From Devosia sp. Root436 (GTDB taxonomy: Bacteria; Pseudomonadota; Alphaproteobacteria; Rhizobiales; Devosiaceae), in the NCBI RefSeq assembly GCF_001426345.1, contig NZ_LMEM01000015.1:1-64000 (forward strand): a stretch of DNA of 64,000 nt, in the 5' to 3' direction. A model generated the notes under the pieces. That model did not search any database. It had not been told where the DNA came from and saw only the letters and a program-made list of their open reading frames with translations. How positions within the stretch are numbered: position 1 is the stretch's first letter; every line of letters begins with the position of its first letter. This document shows, one piece after another, positions 43,217 to 52,241 of this stretch. Both the position numbers and the translations under genes were made by a program.

Positions 43217-44317
43217 CTAGCCGCCGACTACGGCCGTTCTGGGCATTTCGGACAGCACCTCGGCCATCCCGTTGCGGATGATGACGATTTCCTCGAGGCG
43301 GAGGCCGAACTGGCCTTGCAGGTAGATGCCGGGCTCGATGGAAAAGACCATGCCGTCTTCCAGCACAGTATCTGACGTGGCGGTGATGTAGGGGGTCTCG
43401 TGAATGTCGATGCCCAGGCCGTGGCCGGTGCGATGCAGGAAGTTGGGGCCGTAGCCGGCCGCGGTGATGACATCGCGGGCGGCCTTGTCGACGTCGCTGG
43501 CCCTGACGCCGGGCCTGGCGGCCTTGATGGCCGCATCGACGGCGCGATCGAGGATGGAGTGAATCTGGCCGAAACCTTCGGGAGCGGAGCCGAGGAAGCC
43601 GACGCGCGTCATGTCGGAGGGATAGCCGTGGATGCGGGCGCCGGTATCGATGAGCACGGCGTCGCCGGGCTTGAGCTGGGTATCGCCCGTGTGGTGATGC
43701 GGGAAGGCGCCATTGGGGCCGAAGCAGACCGAGCAGAATTCGGTGGTGGCGCCATGGGCCTTGTAGAAGGCGCGGATGGCGGCGGCGACTTCGCGCTCGG
43801 TTATGCCGGGGCGCAAGGCGGCAAAGCCGGCCGCCATGGCGGCATCGTTGAGCACGGCCGACCGCTTGAGGGCGTCGTATTCATCCGCGTCCTTGCGGGA
43901 GCGGAGATAGCCGACCGTATCCTGGGTGAAGCGCCGGTGGGCGCCGGGGAGCGCGTCGATGACCAGCAGGGCGAAATCGGCGCGCATGGTTTCATCGAGC
44001 ACGATGGAGGGGCTGATGCGCGGCACGCCCGATGCGTCGAGCAGGGCTTCGAGCGCCGCATGAGGACCATCGGCATCGGCCCACGGAAAGAAGGGCAGAT
44101 CGGTGTGCTGGCGGGCGCTATCGACATTGAGCGCGGGCATAAGCAGGCCGGCATAGCTGGGCGAGACCATGAGCAGAACGGGGCGCTCATCGCCATGCGG
44201 CGAGAGATCGGCCAGGTAGAGCATGTGGCTGGAAGGGCCGATGACGACGAGGTCGGTCCTGGTCGCGGCCATGCGGGCGCGAAGGTTGGCCATGCGGGTG
44301 GTGAGAGTGGGGTTCAT
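43217..44317 (-). CDS. M24-family Xaa-Pro aminopeptidase-like protein
   Basis: This is a 366-residue metallopeptidase. The N-terminal creatinase-like domain spans about 1-140. The pita-bread catalytic domain keeps the five metal ligands: two Asp in LIDTGARIHGYPSDMTR, His in GHGLGIDIHE, and two Glu in SIEPGIYL and RLEEIVII. It should release N-terminal residues before proline. The gene is next to putA on the same strand, which fits release of proline from peptides and its oxidation. Confidence 0.9.
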   Translation of the reverse strand: MNPTLTTRMANLRARMAATRTDLVVIGPSSHMLYLADLSPHGDERPVLLMVSPSYAGLLMPALNVDSARQHTDLPFFPWADADGPHAALEALLDASGVPRISPSIVLDETMRADFALLVIDALPGAHRRFTQDTVGYLRSRKDADEYDALKRSAVLNDAAMAAGFAALRPGITEREVAAAIRAFYKAHGATTEFCSVCFGPNGAFPHHHTGDTQLKPGDAVLIDTGARIHGYPSDMTRVGFLGSAPEGFGQIHSILDRAVDAAIKAARPGVRASDVDKAARDVITAAGYGPNFLHRTGHGLGIDIHETPYITATSDTVLEDGMVFSIEPGIYLQGQFGLRLEEIVIIRNGMAEVLSEMPRTAVVGG

Positions 44318-44410
44318 GATGGGCTCAAACTGGACTGGTTGAAGGTTCTATCACGAGGGCAGGCTCGCGAAAGCGGAACCTCTGTTTCACTATGCCGTAT
44401 CGTAAGGGAG

Positions 44411-44430
44411 ATTCCCGCTTGCGCGGGAAT
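44411..44430. repeat. Short palindrome between the M24 and putA genes
   Basis: ATTCCCGC-TTGC-GCGGGAAT forms a perfect 8-bp hairpin, a minimal member of the same repeat class. It lies between putA and the M24 gene and could also stabilise or end transcripts. Confidence 0.7.
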
Positions 44431-44482
44431 GACCCGGTGAAATCGGCATAATTGCGCCCGATGAGCTGAATGTCGATTGGCC

Positions 44483-47400
44483 CTATCCCGCCCGCGCCAT
44501 GAGGTTGGCATTGCCGCCGGCTGCGGTGGTGTCGATGCAGACGTGGCGCTCGACCAGCAGGCGGGCGCCCTGCCCGGGCGCGGTGATGAGCGGCAGGATG
44601 GCGCCGGTGCGGGCGCTGAGGGCGATGCGGATGGCGCGGAGATTGGCGTCGTCGGCGAAATAAGCCGCCGCGTCGAAGGTCGGGGCATTGGTCAGGGTGT
44701 CGAGGTCGAGATCGGCCAGGATGGCGGTATTGCCTGACAGAGCGGCCATCGTGGCCTGTTCCTGCTGGTCGGACGGCGTGGGGCCGAGGCAGAGGAGCGT
44801 GCCGCGGGGGGCGGTGTGCATGATGTTGCTTTCGCCGGTGGGACCGGGAAGCGGCAGCGGCGCTGTCTGGGCAAGGCCGTGGCCCAAGGTGAAGCGCGGC
44901 AGGTAATGCGGGCCGCCGGCCTTGGGGCCGGTGCCGGACAGGCCCTCGCCGCCGAAGGGCTGGGAGCCGACGACGGCGCCGATCTGGTTGCGGTTGATAT
45001 AGATATTACCGGCGCGGACGGTCGACGAGACCTGGCGGACGCGGGAGGAAATGCGGGTGTGAAGGCCGAAGGTCAGGCCATAGCCCGAAGCGTTGACGGC
45101 GGCGATGACCGAATCCAGTTCGTCGGCCTTGAAGGTGGCGACGTGGAGGACGGGGCCGAAGATTTCTTCGGTGAGGTCGGCAATGCCGGTGATGCGCAGG
45201 ACCGTGGGCAGGACGAAGGTGCCCGACCCCAGCGTGCCCGAACCTCGTGGTTCGAGGCTCGCAAGGGCTCGCGCCTCACCATGAGGTTCTCTGGGTTTTT
45301 GGTGGTTGTTCAAGCGATGAATCAGATTCCCGTTTTTCTCGTAAGTATCGATGTGGGCCTGGATTTTTGATCTGGCGGCTTCGTCGATGACGGGGCCGAT
45401 ATCGGTGGCGAGGTGCCAGGGATTGCCCATGGTCAGCTCGTCCATGGCGCCCTTGAGCATTTCCAGGGTGCGCGCGGCGGCGTCTTCCTGGACGTAGAGG
45501 ACGCGGAGGGCGGAGCAGCGCTGGCCGGCGGACTGGAAGGCGGAGGCGAGGATGTCGCGCACGGCCTGTTCGGGGAGCGCGGTGGAATCCACGATCATGG
45601 CGTTGAGGCCGCCGGTTTCGGCGATGAGGGGCGCCGTGGGCGCCAGGTTGCCGGCCATGGCGCAGTCGATCTTGCGGGCGGTGGGCAGCGAGCCGGTGAA
45701 GACGACGCCCGCAATGCGCGGATCGGCGGTGAGTGCGGTGCCGACTTCGGCAGCGCCGGGGAGGAGCTGGATGGCGTCGGTGGGGATGCCGGCCCGGTGC
45801 ATGAGCTGGACGGCGCGGAAGGCGATGAGCGGGGTCTGCGGGGCCGGCTTGGCGAGAACGGGATTGCCAGCGACCAGGGCGGCGGCGATCTGGCCGGTGA
45901 AGATGGCGAGCGGGAAATTCCACGGCGAGATGGCGGCGATGGGGCCGCGTGGCGGGGCGAGAGGTTGGGCCTCTGCCTCGGCAGCGTAGTAGCGGAGGAA
46001 ATCGACGGCTTCGCGGATTTCGGCCACGGCATCGGCCCAGGTCTTGCCGGCCTCGCGGGCGAGGAGGGCGAAGAGTTCGGGGCGGTTGGCTTCGTAGAGC
46101 TCGGCGGTGGTGCGGAGGAGATTGGCGCGAGTGGCGACGGGGGTGGAGGCCCAGGAGGAGGCGGAGGCGGCTGATATGGCGGACTGCACATCCTCAGCCG
46201 TCGCCTCCTCGACTGTGCCGAGAATGTCGGTGGGGTTGGCTGGGTTCAGGAGCGAAGAGGAAGGCCCCCTCACCCGGCGCTTCGCGCCGACCTCTCCCCC
46301 AGAGGGAGAGGTGAAGAGGGGTTCGGCGTGCCATTGGGTGATGGCGAAGGCGGCTCGGGCGGATTCCATGGCAGGGAAGGCGATGGGGTCGGTTAGGTCG
46401 AGGCCGGTAGAGTTCTGGCGGGGGGCGAAGATGGACGAGGGGGATGGGATGGCTGGGTTGGGGATCGGGTCGAGAGCGAGGATCCTGGCTATCGGGTCTT
46501 CCGCCACGACGCTGGCCGGGATGGCTTCGTCGGCGATCTGGTAAACGAAGGAGCCGTTGGCGCCGTTTTCGAGAAGGCGACGGACGAGATAGGCGAGGAG
46601 ATCCTTGTGGGCGCCGACCGGGGCGTAGATGCGGGTGCGGGTGCCCGATGTGGTGCGCAGGACGTCGTGCAGGCGCTCGCCCATGCCGTGGAGGCGCTGG
46701 AATTCGTAGGTGTCGGGGGCCCTGCCCGCTTCGGCCGCCAGGTGGAGGACGGCGGAGGCCGTGTGGGCGTTGTGGGTGGCGAATTGGGGATAGATGCTCG
46801 ATGCGGCCAGGAGCTTTCTGGTGGCGGCGATATAGCTGATGTCGGTGGAGGCCTTACGGGTGAAGACCGGGTAGCCCGGCAGGCCGAGCACCTGGGCGCG
46901 CTTGATTTCGGCATCCCAATAGGCGCCCTTGACCAGGCGGACCATGATGCGGCGGGAGAGGGATTTTGCCGTGGCGTCAAGCCAGTCGATCAGGGGGAGG
47001 ACGCGCTTGCCATAGGCCTGGACCACGACGCCGAAGCCGTCCCAGCCTGCCAGATCCGGGGTGGCGAGGACCTGGGCGATGATGTCGAGGGAGAGATCGA
47101 GGCGGTCGGCCTCTTCGGCGTCGATGTTAAAGCCCATATTGGCGGCCTTGGCTGACAGGGCCAATTGACGAGTCAGATCAACCAGTTCGGCGATGACGCG
47201 GTGGCGCTGGGCGAACTCGTAGCGCGGGTGGAGGGCGGAGAGTTTGACGGAAATGCCGGGATTGTCGCGGACGGATGTGGCCGTGCAATGAGGGGCCAGG
47301 GTAGCGATGGCGCGGCCATAGGCGGCGAAATAACGGGACGCGTCGGCGGCGGTGCGGGCGGCTTCGCCGAGCATGTCGTAGGAATAGCGGTAGCCCTGGG

Positions 47401-47959
47401 CTTCGGGCTTGCGGGCATTGACGATGGCCTCGTCTATGGTGCGGCCGAAGACGAACTGGGAGCCCAGCAGGCGCATGGCCTGGGCGACGGCGGTGCGGAT
47501 GACCGGTTCGCCGAGGCGGGCTATGGCGCGGTGCAGGGCGTTGCGGGGGCCGATTTCGGGATCGCCGAGCACATCGGCGGTGAGGCTGAGCGCCCAGGAG
47601 GAGAAGTTGACCAGTTGATTGGACGAGGCGCCGAAATGGGTGGTCCAGTCGGAACCGCCGACCTTGTCGTGGATGAGGGCGTCTACCGTCTCGGCATCGG
47701 GCACGCGGAGCAGCGCTTCGGCCAGGGACATGAGAGCAACGCCCTCGTCGGTGGCGAGGCCGTATTCGGCGAGGAAGGACTCCATCAGGCCGAGCCGGTT
47801 GCCCTGGCGGACGGTGGAGACGAGGGCTTCGGCATGGGCGGAGATGGCGGTGCGGGCGTCGGGGTCGAGGCCGGTGGCGGTGATGAGGCCGTGGACGAGC
47901 GTGGACTCGTCGGCGAGGTTGTGGGCGCGGAGGGTTTGGCGGATTTCGGTTACGGACAT
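44483..47959 (-). CDS. putA: Bifunctional proline dehydrogenase / glutamate semialdehyde dehydrogenase PutA
   Basis: This is a 1158-residue PutA. I chose ATG 47959 (GAAGG seven bases upstream); longer frames read into a repeat. Residues about 80-480 form the FAD-dependent proline dehydrogenase barrel. About 590-1060 form the ALDH domain, with SPWNFPLAIFTG and the catalytic Cys in GQRCSALR. No N-terminal ribbon-helix-helix is present, so it is not a DNA-binding autoregulator of the E. coli type. Two repeat elements are translated in frame, at about residues 549-564 and 891-905, in linker-like positions. It converts proline to glutamate. Confidence 0.93.
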   Translation of the reverse strand: MSVTEIRQTLRAHNLADESTLVHGLITATGLDPDARTAISAHAEALVSTVRQGNRLGLMESFLAEYGLATDEGVALMSLAEALLRVPDAETVDALIHDKVGGSDWTTHFGASSNQLVNFSSWALSLTADVLGDPEIGPRNALHRAIARLGEPVIRTAVAQAMRLLGSQFVFGRTIDEAIVNARKPEAQGYRYSYDMLGEAARTAADASRYFAAYGRAIATLAPHCTATSVRDNPGISVKLSALHPRYEFAQRHRVIAELVDLTRQLALSAKAANMGFNIDAEEADRLDLSLDIIAQVLATPDLAGWDGFGVVVQAYGKRVLPLIDWLDATAKSLSRRIMVRLVKGAYWDAEIKRAQVLGLPGYPVFTRKASTDISYIAATRKLLAASSIYPQFATHNAHTASAVLHLAAEAGRAPDTYEFQRLHGMGERLHDVLRTTSGTRTRIYAPVGAHKDLLAYLVRRLLENGANGSFVYQIADEAIPASVVAEDPIARILALDPIPNPAIPSPSSIFAPRQNSTGLDLTDPIAFPAMESARAAFAITQWHAEPLFTSPSGGEVGAKRRVRGPSSSLLNPANPTDILGTVEEATAEDVQSAISAASASSWASTPVATRANLLRTTAELYEANRPELFALLAREAGKTWADAVAEIREAVDFLRYYAAEAEAQPLAPPRGPIAAISPWNFPLAIFTGQIAAALVAGNPVLAKPAPQTPLIAFRAVQLMHRAGIPTDAIQLLPGAAEVGTALTADPRIAGVVFTGSLPTARKIDCAMAGNLAPTAPLIAETGGLNAMIVDSTALPEQAVRDILASAFQSAGQRCSALRVLYVQEDAAARTLEMLKGAMDELTMGNPWHLATDIGPVIDEAARSKIQAHIDTYEKNGNLIHRLNNHQKPREPHGEARALASLEPRGSGTLGSGTFVLPTVLRITGIADLTEEIFGPVLHVATFKADELDSVIAAVNASGYGLTFGLHTRISSRVRQVSSTVRAGNIYINRNQIGAVVGSQPFGGEGLSGTGPKAGGPHYLPRFTLGHGLAQTAPLPLPGPTGESNIMHTAPRGTLLCLGPTPSDQQEQATMAALSGNTAILADLDLDTLTNAPTFDAAAYFADDANLRAIRIALSARTGAILPLITAPGQGARLLVERHVCIDTTAAGGNANLMARAG
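45242..45286. repeat. CCTCGTGGTTCGAGG-type repeat inside putA
   Basis: CCTCGTGGTTCGAGGCTCGC...CCTCACCATGAGG matches the intergenic repeats at 52162, 54477 and 63405. It lies inside putA in frame and encodes a segment rich in Glu, Pro and Arg. Confidence 0.85.
46266..46314. repeat. CCCTCACCCGGCGCTTCGCGCC-type repeat inside putA
   Basis: It matches the intergenic family near 49793, 50957 and 59956 (CTCACCCG...GACCTCTCCC...GGGAGAGG). It is translated in frame as TSPSGGEVGAKRRVRG in PutA, between the two enzymatic domains. Confidence 0.85.
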
Positions 47960-47990
47960 GGGAACCTTCCTTCGCTTCCTCACCCACCGG

Positions 47991-48089
47991 GTCATTCCGG
48001 CGAAGGCCGGAATCCATCCTGAGATGCTTGAACCTGCGAGGACGCGGGGAGACCTCAGGATGGATCCCGGCCTGCGCCGGGATGACATC
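47991..48089. repeat. Paired palindromic repeat upstream of putA
   Basis: GTCATTCCGGCGAAGGCCGG (47991 on) and its inverted relative CCTGCGCCGGGATGACATC (to 48089) enclose about 30 bases. It lies between the 3' end of the oppA-like gene and the start of putA. Confidence 0.88.
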
Positions 48090-48163
48090 GTGTTTTTCGG
48101 GCGCTTGGGTGAGGCCAGCGCGGTGGTTGATGGGTGCCGGGGCAGACCGACACCCTGTGCTGC

Positions 48164-49744
48164 TTACTCTTCGATCTTGGCGTCCCGGAAATAGGGAACG
48201 TTCAGCGTGGAGCGCCAGAAGCCCATCACCTTGGGGCTCATCATCATGTAGTTGTTGCGGTGGTATTGCGGCAGGATGACGTGGTCGTTCATCAGGATGG
48301 CCTCGGCCTTGCGCATTTCGGCCAGGGACTCGGCTTCGTCGCCCGTGGCCTTGGAGGCGGCGATGGCCGCGTCGTAGTCGGCGTTGGACCAGTTGGCCAG
48401 GTTGTTGGGGCTGCCCGTGACGAAATTGTCGAGGAAGGTCATGGGGTGCGGATAATCGGCGCCCCAGCCCATCTGGGCGATCTGGTATTCGACCTTCTGC
48501 ACCTCGGGATAGAAGACCTGCCATTCGGTGGCCTGGATATCGACGTCGATATTGAGGTTCTGCTTCCACATCTGCTGGATGGCTTCGAGCAGCTTTTCGA
48601 TCGGCGGGGACGAATAGGTGACGAAAAGCGTATCGGGGAAGCCTTCGCCATTGGGATAGCCGGCATCGGCCAGCATAGCCTGGGCTTCTTCGACTTCGGC
48701 GGTGGGGGCGAGCCCGAAGGTGTCGCGGCCCTCGGTGAACTCCTCGCCGGCAATGGTCATGCCGGGAGGCACGAGGCCGAGGGCGGGAATGTCGGCCGAT
48801 TGCAGCACGAATTCGACGATTTCCTCGCGGTCGATGGCCATGGAGAGGGCCTGGCGGACCTTGATATTGTCGAGCGGGGCCTGATGCGGATTGAAGAAGG
48901 CATAGGTGGTGCCCAAAGCCGGGACGACCATGAAGGCATCGGACTCGACCGAAAGGCGCGGGATTTCCGGGGCGGGAACGGATTCGATGCCATCGACATC
49001 GCCGGCTTCCATGGCGGCGAGTGCGGTAGCGGGATCGGGGATCAGGCGGAAGGTGAGCTTATCGAGGGAAACAGCGTCGGCGTCGTAATATTCCGGGTTT
49101 TTCTCGAAGACGACGGATTCACCCTGGTTGAACTCGGTGACGCGGAAGGGGCCGGTGCCGATGAAGGTGGCGGGGTTGCGCGTCCAGCCTTCGGGATCGG
49201 CTTCCACGATGTCCTGACGGACGGGGAAGAAGGTCGTGTAGGTCAGCAGTTGCATCATGTAGGGGACGCGCTGCTTTAGGGTGAAGGTCAGCGTCTTGTC
49301 GTCGGGGGCGGAGATGGAAATGTCGCCCGCGCCATCGGCACCATAGGCTTCCTCGGCGCCGACGATGGAGAAGAGCATGGGGGCGTTCATGGCGCCGGTG
49401 GCCGGGGTGAGAACGCGCTTCCAGGCATAGACGAAATCGCCGGCCAGGACGGGCTTGCCATCGGACCAGTTGGCGTCGCGCAGGTGGAATGTATAGGTCA
49501 AGCCATCCTCGGAAATGTCCCAGCTTTCGGCGAGGGCGGGGACGATCTCGTTGTTGGCGTCGAAGCGGACCAGGCCTTCGAACGTGTTGCCGATAATGGG
49601 CGCGGCGAAGGTTTCGGCGGTGGTGCCGGGATCGTATTTGGCGCTCTCGTTATTGACCACATAGGTCAGTTCACCGGCGGCGAAGGCACCTGATGCGGAG
49701 GCGAGGAAGGCTGCGGTCAGCAGCGGCAGGAAATGCTTGGTCAT
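48164..49744 (-). CDS. oppA: Peptide ABC transporter substrate-binding protein (OppA/family 5)
   Basis: This is a 526-residue periplasmic binding protein. The ATG at 49744 is preceded by AGGAGA and starts a signal peptide (KHFLPLLTAAFLASASGAFAA, cleavage near residue 23). Family 5 landmarks are GLTYTFHLRDANWSDGKPV and the WGADYPHP segment. It is the last gene of the opp-like operon, after a 218-nt gap full of repeats, so it may have its own transcript ends. It binds peptides for the OppBCDF complex. Confidence 0.9.
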   Translation of the reverse strand: MTKHFLPLLTAAFLASASGAFAAGELTYVVNNESAKYDPGTTAETFAAPIIGNTFEGLVRFDANNEIVPALAESWDISEDGLTYTFHLRDANWSDGKPVLAGDFVYAWKRVLTPATGAMNAPMLFSIVGAEEAYGADGAGDISISAPDDKTLTFTLKQRVPYMMQLLTYTTFFPVRQDIVEADPEGWTRNPATFIGTGPFRVTEFNQGESVVFEKNPEYYDADAVSLDKLTFRLIPDPATALAAMEAGDVDGIESVPAPEIPRLSVESDAFMVVPALGTTYAFFNPHQAPLDNIKVRQALSMAIDREEIVEFVLQSADIPALGLVPPGMTIAGEEFTEGRDTFGLAPTAEVEEAQAMLADAGYPNGEGFPDTLFVTYSSPPIEKLLEAIQQMWKQNLNIDVDIQATEWQVFYPEVQKVEYQIAQMGWGADYPHPMTFLDNFVTGSPNNLANWSNADYDAAIAASKATGDEAESLAEMRKAEAILMNDHVILPQYHRNNYMMMSPKVMGFWRSTLNVPYFRDAKIEE

Positions 49745-49792
49745 TTGTTCTCTCCTGTTGTGGGGGTGTCTTGCCCCGGTAGTGTCTTCATC

Positions 49793-49934
49793 TCTCCCCT
49801 CAGGGGAGAGGTCGGTGCGAAGCACCGGGTGAGGGGTTCAGCGGCCGGGCTGATCCGGTGGACTTCATGAGCGCTGAACCCCTCACCCGACCTCCTCTTC
49901 GCTCCGGCCACCCTCTCCCCTCAGGGGAGAGGGG
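49793..49934. repeat. Inverted pair of CTCCCCTCAGGGGAG/CCCTCACCCG repeats
   Basis: Two elements face each other across about 40 bases: CTCCCCTCAGGGGAGAGGTCGG...GGGTGAGGGGTTCAG and GAACCCCTCACCCG...CTCTCCCCTCAGGGGAG. It fills the gap between the oppF-like and oppA-like genes. Confidence 0.88.
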
Positions 49935-49962
49935 CGCAAGAGCCGATGGCTTGGTGACCCGA

Positions 49963-50940
49963 TCATGCCGCCACCTGTTCGGCATAGTGGCAGGCGGCGT
50001 GGTGGCCGTGGCCGAGGTCGCGGAGTTCGGGTTCCATGCTAGCACAAAGGTCAGTGGCCAGGGGGCAGCGGGTGCGGAAGCGGCAGCCGGTGGGGATGTG
50101 GAGAGGGCTGGGGATTTCGCCGCGCATGGGGTCGGTGGGGCGAGTGGCGGTGGGATCGGGCACCGGAATCGAGGCGAGGAGCGCTTGTGTATAGGGGTGG
50201 CTCGGGCGGGCATAGAGATCGGAGACGGAGGCGAGCTCGACAATCCTGCCGAGATACATGACGCCGATGCGGTCGGAGATGTGGCGCACCATGCTGAGAT
50301 CGTGGGTGATGAAGAGGTAGGTGAGGCCAAGCTGGTCCTGCAGGTCTTCGAGCATGTTGACGACCTGGGCCTGGACGGAGACGTCGAGCGCTGAAATGGG
50401 CTCGTCGCAGATGACCAGGTCCGGCTCGAGCGCGATGGCGCGGGCGATGCCGATGCGCTGGCGCTGGCCGCCGGAAAATTCGTGGGCGAAGCGATTGGCG
50501 TGATCGGCGTGGAGGCCGACGCGGGCGAGGAGTTCGTGGACCTTTGCGGTGCGCGAGGCCGGGGTACCGATACGGGCGATTTCGAGCGGCTCGGCGATGA
50601 GGTCGCGGACGGTCATGCGGGTGTTGAGGGACGCATAGGGGTCCTGGAAGATCATCTGCACGCGCCGGCGGAACGGGCTGAGGTCGCGTTCGGGGGCGGT
50701 GGCGATGTCGAGCCCGTCGAAAGCGATGCTGCCGGAGGTGGGGCGGTGGAGGCGGATGAGGGTGCGGGCGAGCGTGGACTTGCCGCAGCCGGATTCGCCG
50801 ACAAGACCAAGGGTTTCGCCGGGGAAGATGTCGAGGGTGACGCCATCGACGGCGCGCAGGGTAGCGCGCGGGGCGAAGGGCCCGCGGGAGATTGGGAAAT
50901 GCTTGTGGAGGTCGCGGATGGAAACGAGGGGCTGGGTCAT
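49963..50940 (-). CDS. oppF: Oligopeptide ABC transporter ATP-binding protein (OppF-like)
   Basis: This is a 325-residue ATPase. Walker A is GESGCGKST, the signature is FSGGQRQRIGIARA, and Walker B is LVICDEPISALD. The oligopeptide C-terminal extension has GCRFRTRCPLATDLC, a cysteine-containing segment typical of OppD/OppF/DppF. It works as a heterodimer with the OppD-like protein encoded upstream. Confidence 0.9.
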   Translation of the reverse strand: MTQPLVSIRDLHKHFPISRGPFAPRATLRAVDGVTLDIFPGETLGLVGESGCGKSTLARTLIRLHRPTSGSIAFDGLDIATAPERDLSPFRRRVQMIFQDPYASLNTRMTVRDLIAEPLEIARIGTPASRTAKVHELLARVGLHADHANRFAHEFSGGQRQRIGIARAIALEPDLVICDEPISALDVSVQAQVVNMLEDLQDQLGLTYLFITHDLSMVRHISDRIGVMYLGRIVELASVSDLYARPSHPYTQALLASIPVPDPTATRPTDPMRGEIPSPLHIPTGCRFRTRCPLATDLCASMEPELRDLGHGHHAACHYAEQVAA

Positions 50941-50956
50941 AACGAAGGCCCCTTTA

Positions 50957-51102
50957 CCTCTCCCCTGAGGGGAGAGGTCGCCGCGCAGCGGCGGGTGAGG
51001 GGTTCAGGGGTGGTGGTGGCCAGGGAGCGCCTCACGGGCTGTGAACCCCTCACCCGACCTCCGCTACGCTCCGGCCACCCTCTCCCCTCAGGGGAGAGGG
51101 GA
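50957..51102. repeat. Inverted pair of CTCTCCCCTGAGGGGAGAGG repeats
   Basis: The same family and layout as 49793-49934 fills the 193-nt gap between the oppD-like and oppF-like genes. Confidence 0.88.
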
Positions 51103-51133
51103 CGCAAGAGCCGACGGATTGGGGAGTAGCCGC

Positions 51134-52135
51134 TCATGCCGCCACCTCGTTGAGGCCGGTGACCCTGGGCGCGTCGGGGTGGTGCAGCCAGCATCTGGCG
51201 CCCTGCCCTGCGCCGAAGATGGGGGGCAGTTCTGCCGCGCATTGGCGCATGGCGTGGGGGCAGCGGGGGGTGAAGGGGCAGCCGGATGGCGGGTGGGCCA
51301 TGTCCGGGGGAGAGCCGGGGATGGGGGTGAGGCGGCGGTGGGTGTCGTCGCGCAGGTCGGGGACGGAGGCGAGGAGGCCCTGCGTATAGGGGTGCATCGG
51401 CGCCTTGAAGAGGTCTCTGACGGGGCCGGTTTCCATGACGAGGCCGCCATACATGACGACGATGCGGTCGGTGACTTCGGCGATGACGCCGAGATCGTGG
51501 GTGATGAGGATGATGGCCATGCCGAGGCGAGCCTGCAGGTCCTTGAGGAGGCCGAGAATCTGGCGCTGGATGGTGACGTCGAGGGCGGTGGTGGGCTCGT
51601 CGGCGATGAGGAGTTTGGGGTCGCAGGCGAGCGCCATGGCGATCATGACGCGCTGGCGCATGCCGCCGGAAAATTCGTGCGGGTAGGACTTGAGTCGCTC
51701 GGCGGCGGAAGGGATGCGGACCAGTTCGAAGAGTTCCACCGCGCGGGCGCGGGCTTCGGCGCGGCTGGCCTTGCGATGGCGCAGGATGGTTTCGATGACC
51801 TGCTCGCCCACTGACAGCGTGGGATTGAGGCTGGTCATCGGATCCTGGAAGATCATGCCGATGCGGTTGCCGCGGATGTCGCGCAGATCGGCTTCGGCCA
51901 GGTCGGTCAAATCCTGGCCGTCGAAAAAGGTCGAGCCGCCGATGATGCGGCCATTGGATTTGAGCAGGCGCAGGATGGACATGGCGGTGATGGACTTGCC
52001 GGAGCCGCTTTCGCCGACAATGCCTAGGATTTCGCCGGGATGGACATCGAAGCTGACGCCGCGCACGGCCTGGACTTCGCCACGCTCGGTGAAGAAGCTG
52101 GTCTTGAGATCGCGGACGGAGAGGACGGGGTTCAT
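51134..52135 (-). CDS. oppD: Oligopeptide ABC transporter ATP-binding protein (OppD-like)
   Basis: This is a 333-residue ATPase. I chose ATG 52135; the longer frame upstream reads through a repeat element. Walker A is GESGSGKS, the signature FSGGMRQR, Walker [13 protein letters not shown], and the C-terminal Cys segment [15 protein letters not shown] marks peptide transporters. It pairs with the OppF-like ATPase. Confidence 0.9.
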   Translation of the reverse strand: MNPVLSVRDLKTSFFTERGEVQAVRGVSFDVHPGEILGIVGESGSGKSITAMSILRLLKSNGRIIGGSTFFDGQDLTDLAEADLRDIRGNRIGMIFQDPMTSLNPTLSVGEQVIETILRHRKASRAEARARAVELFELVRIPSAAERLKSYPHEFSGGMRQRVMIAMALACDPKLLIADEPTTALDVTIQRQILGLLKDLQARLGMAIILITHDLGVIAEVTDRIVVMYGGLVMETGPVRDLFKAPMHPYTQGLLASVPDLRDDTHRRLTPIPGSPPDMAHPPSGCPFTPRCPHAMRQCAAELPPIFGAGQGARCWLHHPDAPRVTGLNEVAA

Positions 52136-52161
52136 GGCTGCGACGACGGGGATGGGAGGGT

Positions 52162-52218
52162 GCCACGCCCTCGTGGTTCGAGGCTCGCGAAGAGCTCGCA
52201 CCTCACCATGAGGACTAC
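52162..52218. repeat. GCCACGCCCTCGTGGTTCGAGG-type repeat
   Basis: A single copy lies in the 106-nt gap between the oppC-like and oppD-like genes. The palindrome CCTCGTGGTTCGAGG is followed by GCTCGCGAAGAGC and CCTCACCATGAGG. Confidence 0.88.
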
Positions 52219-52241
52219 TTTTGGCTCGCTGGACAGAAGGG

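Noticed and set aside
47178..48569. Minus-strand frame of 463 codons joining the oppA and putA regions
   Set aside because: It is out of register with both genes and encodes Arg/Pro/His-rich sequence typical of shadow frames.
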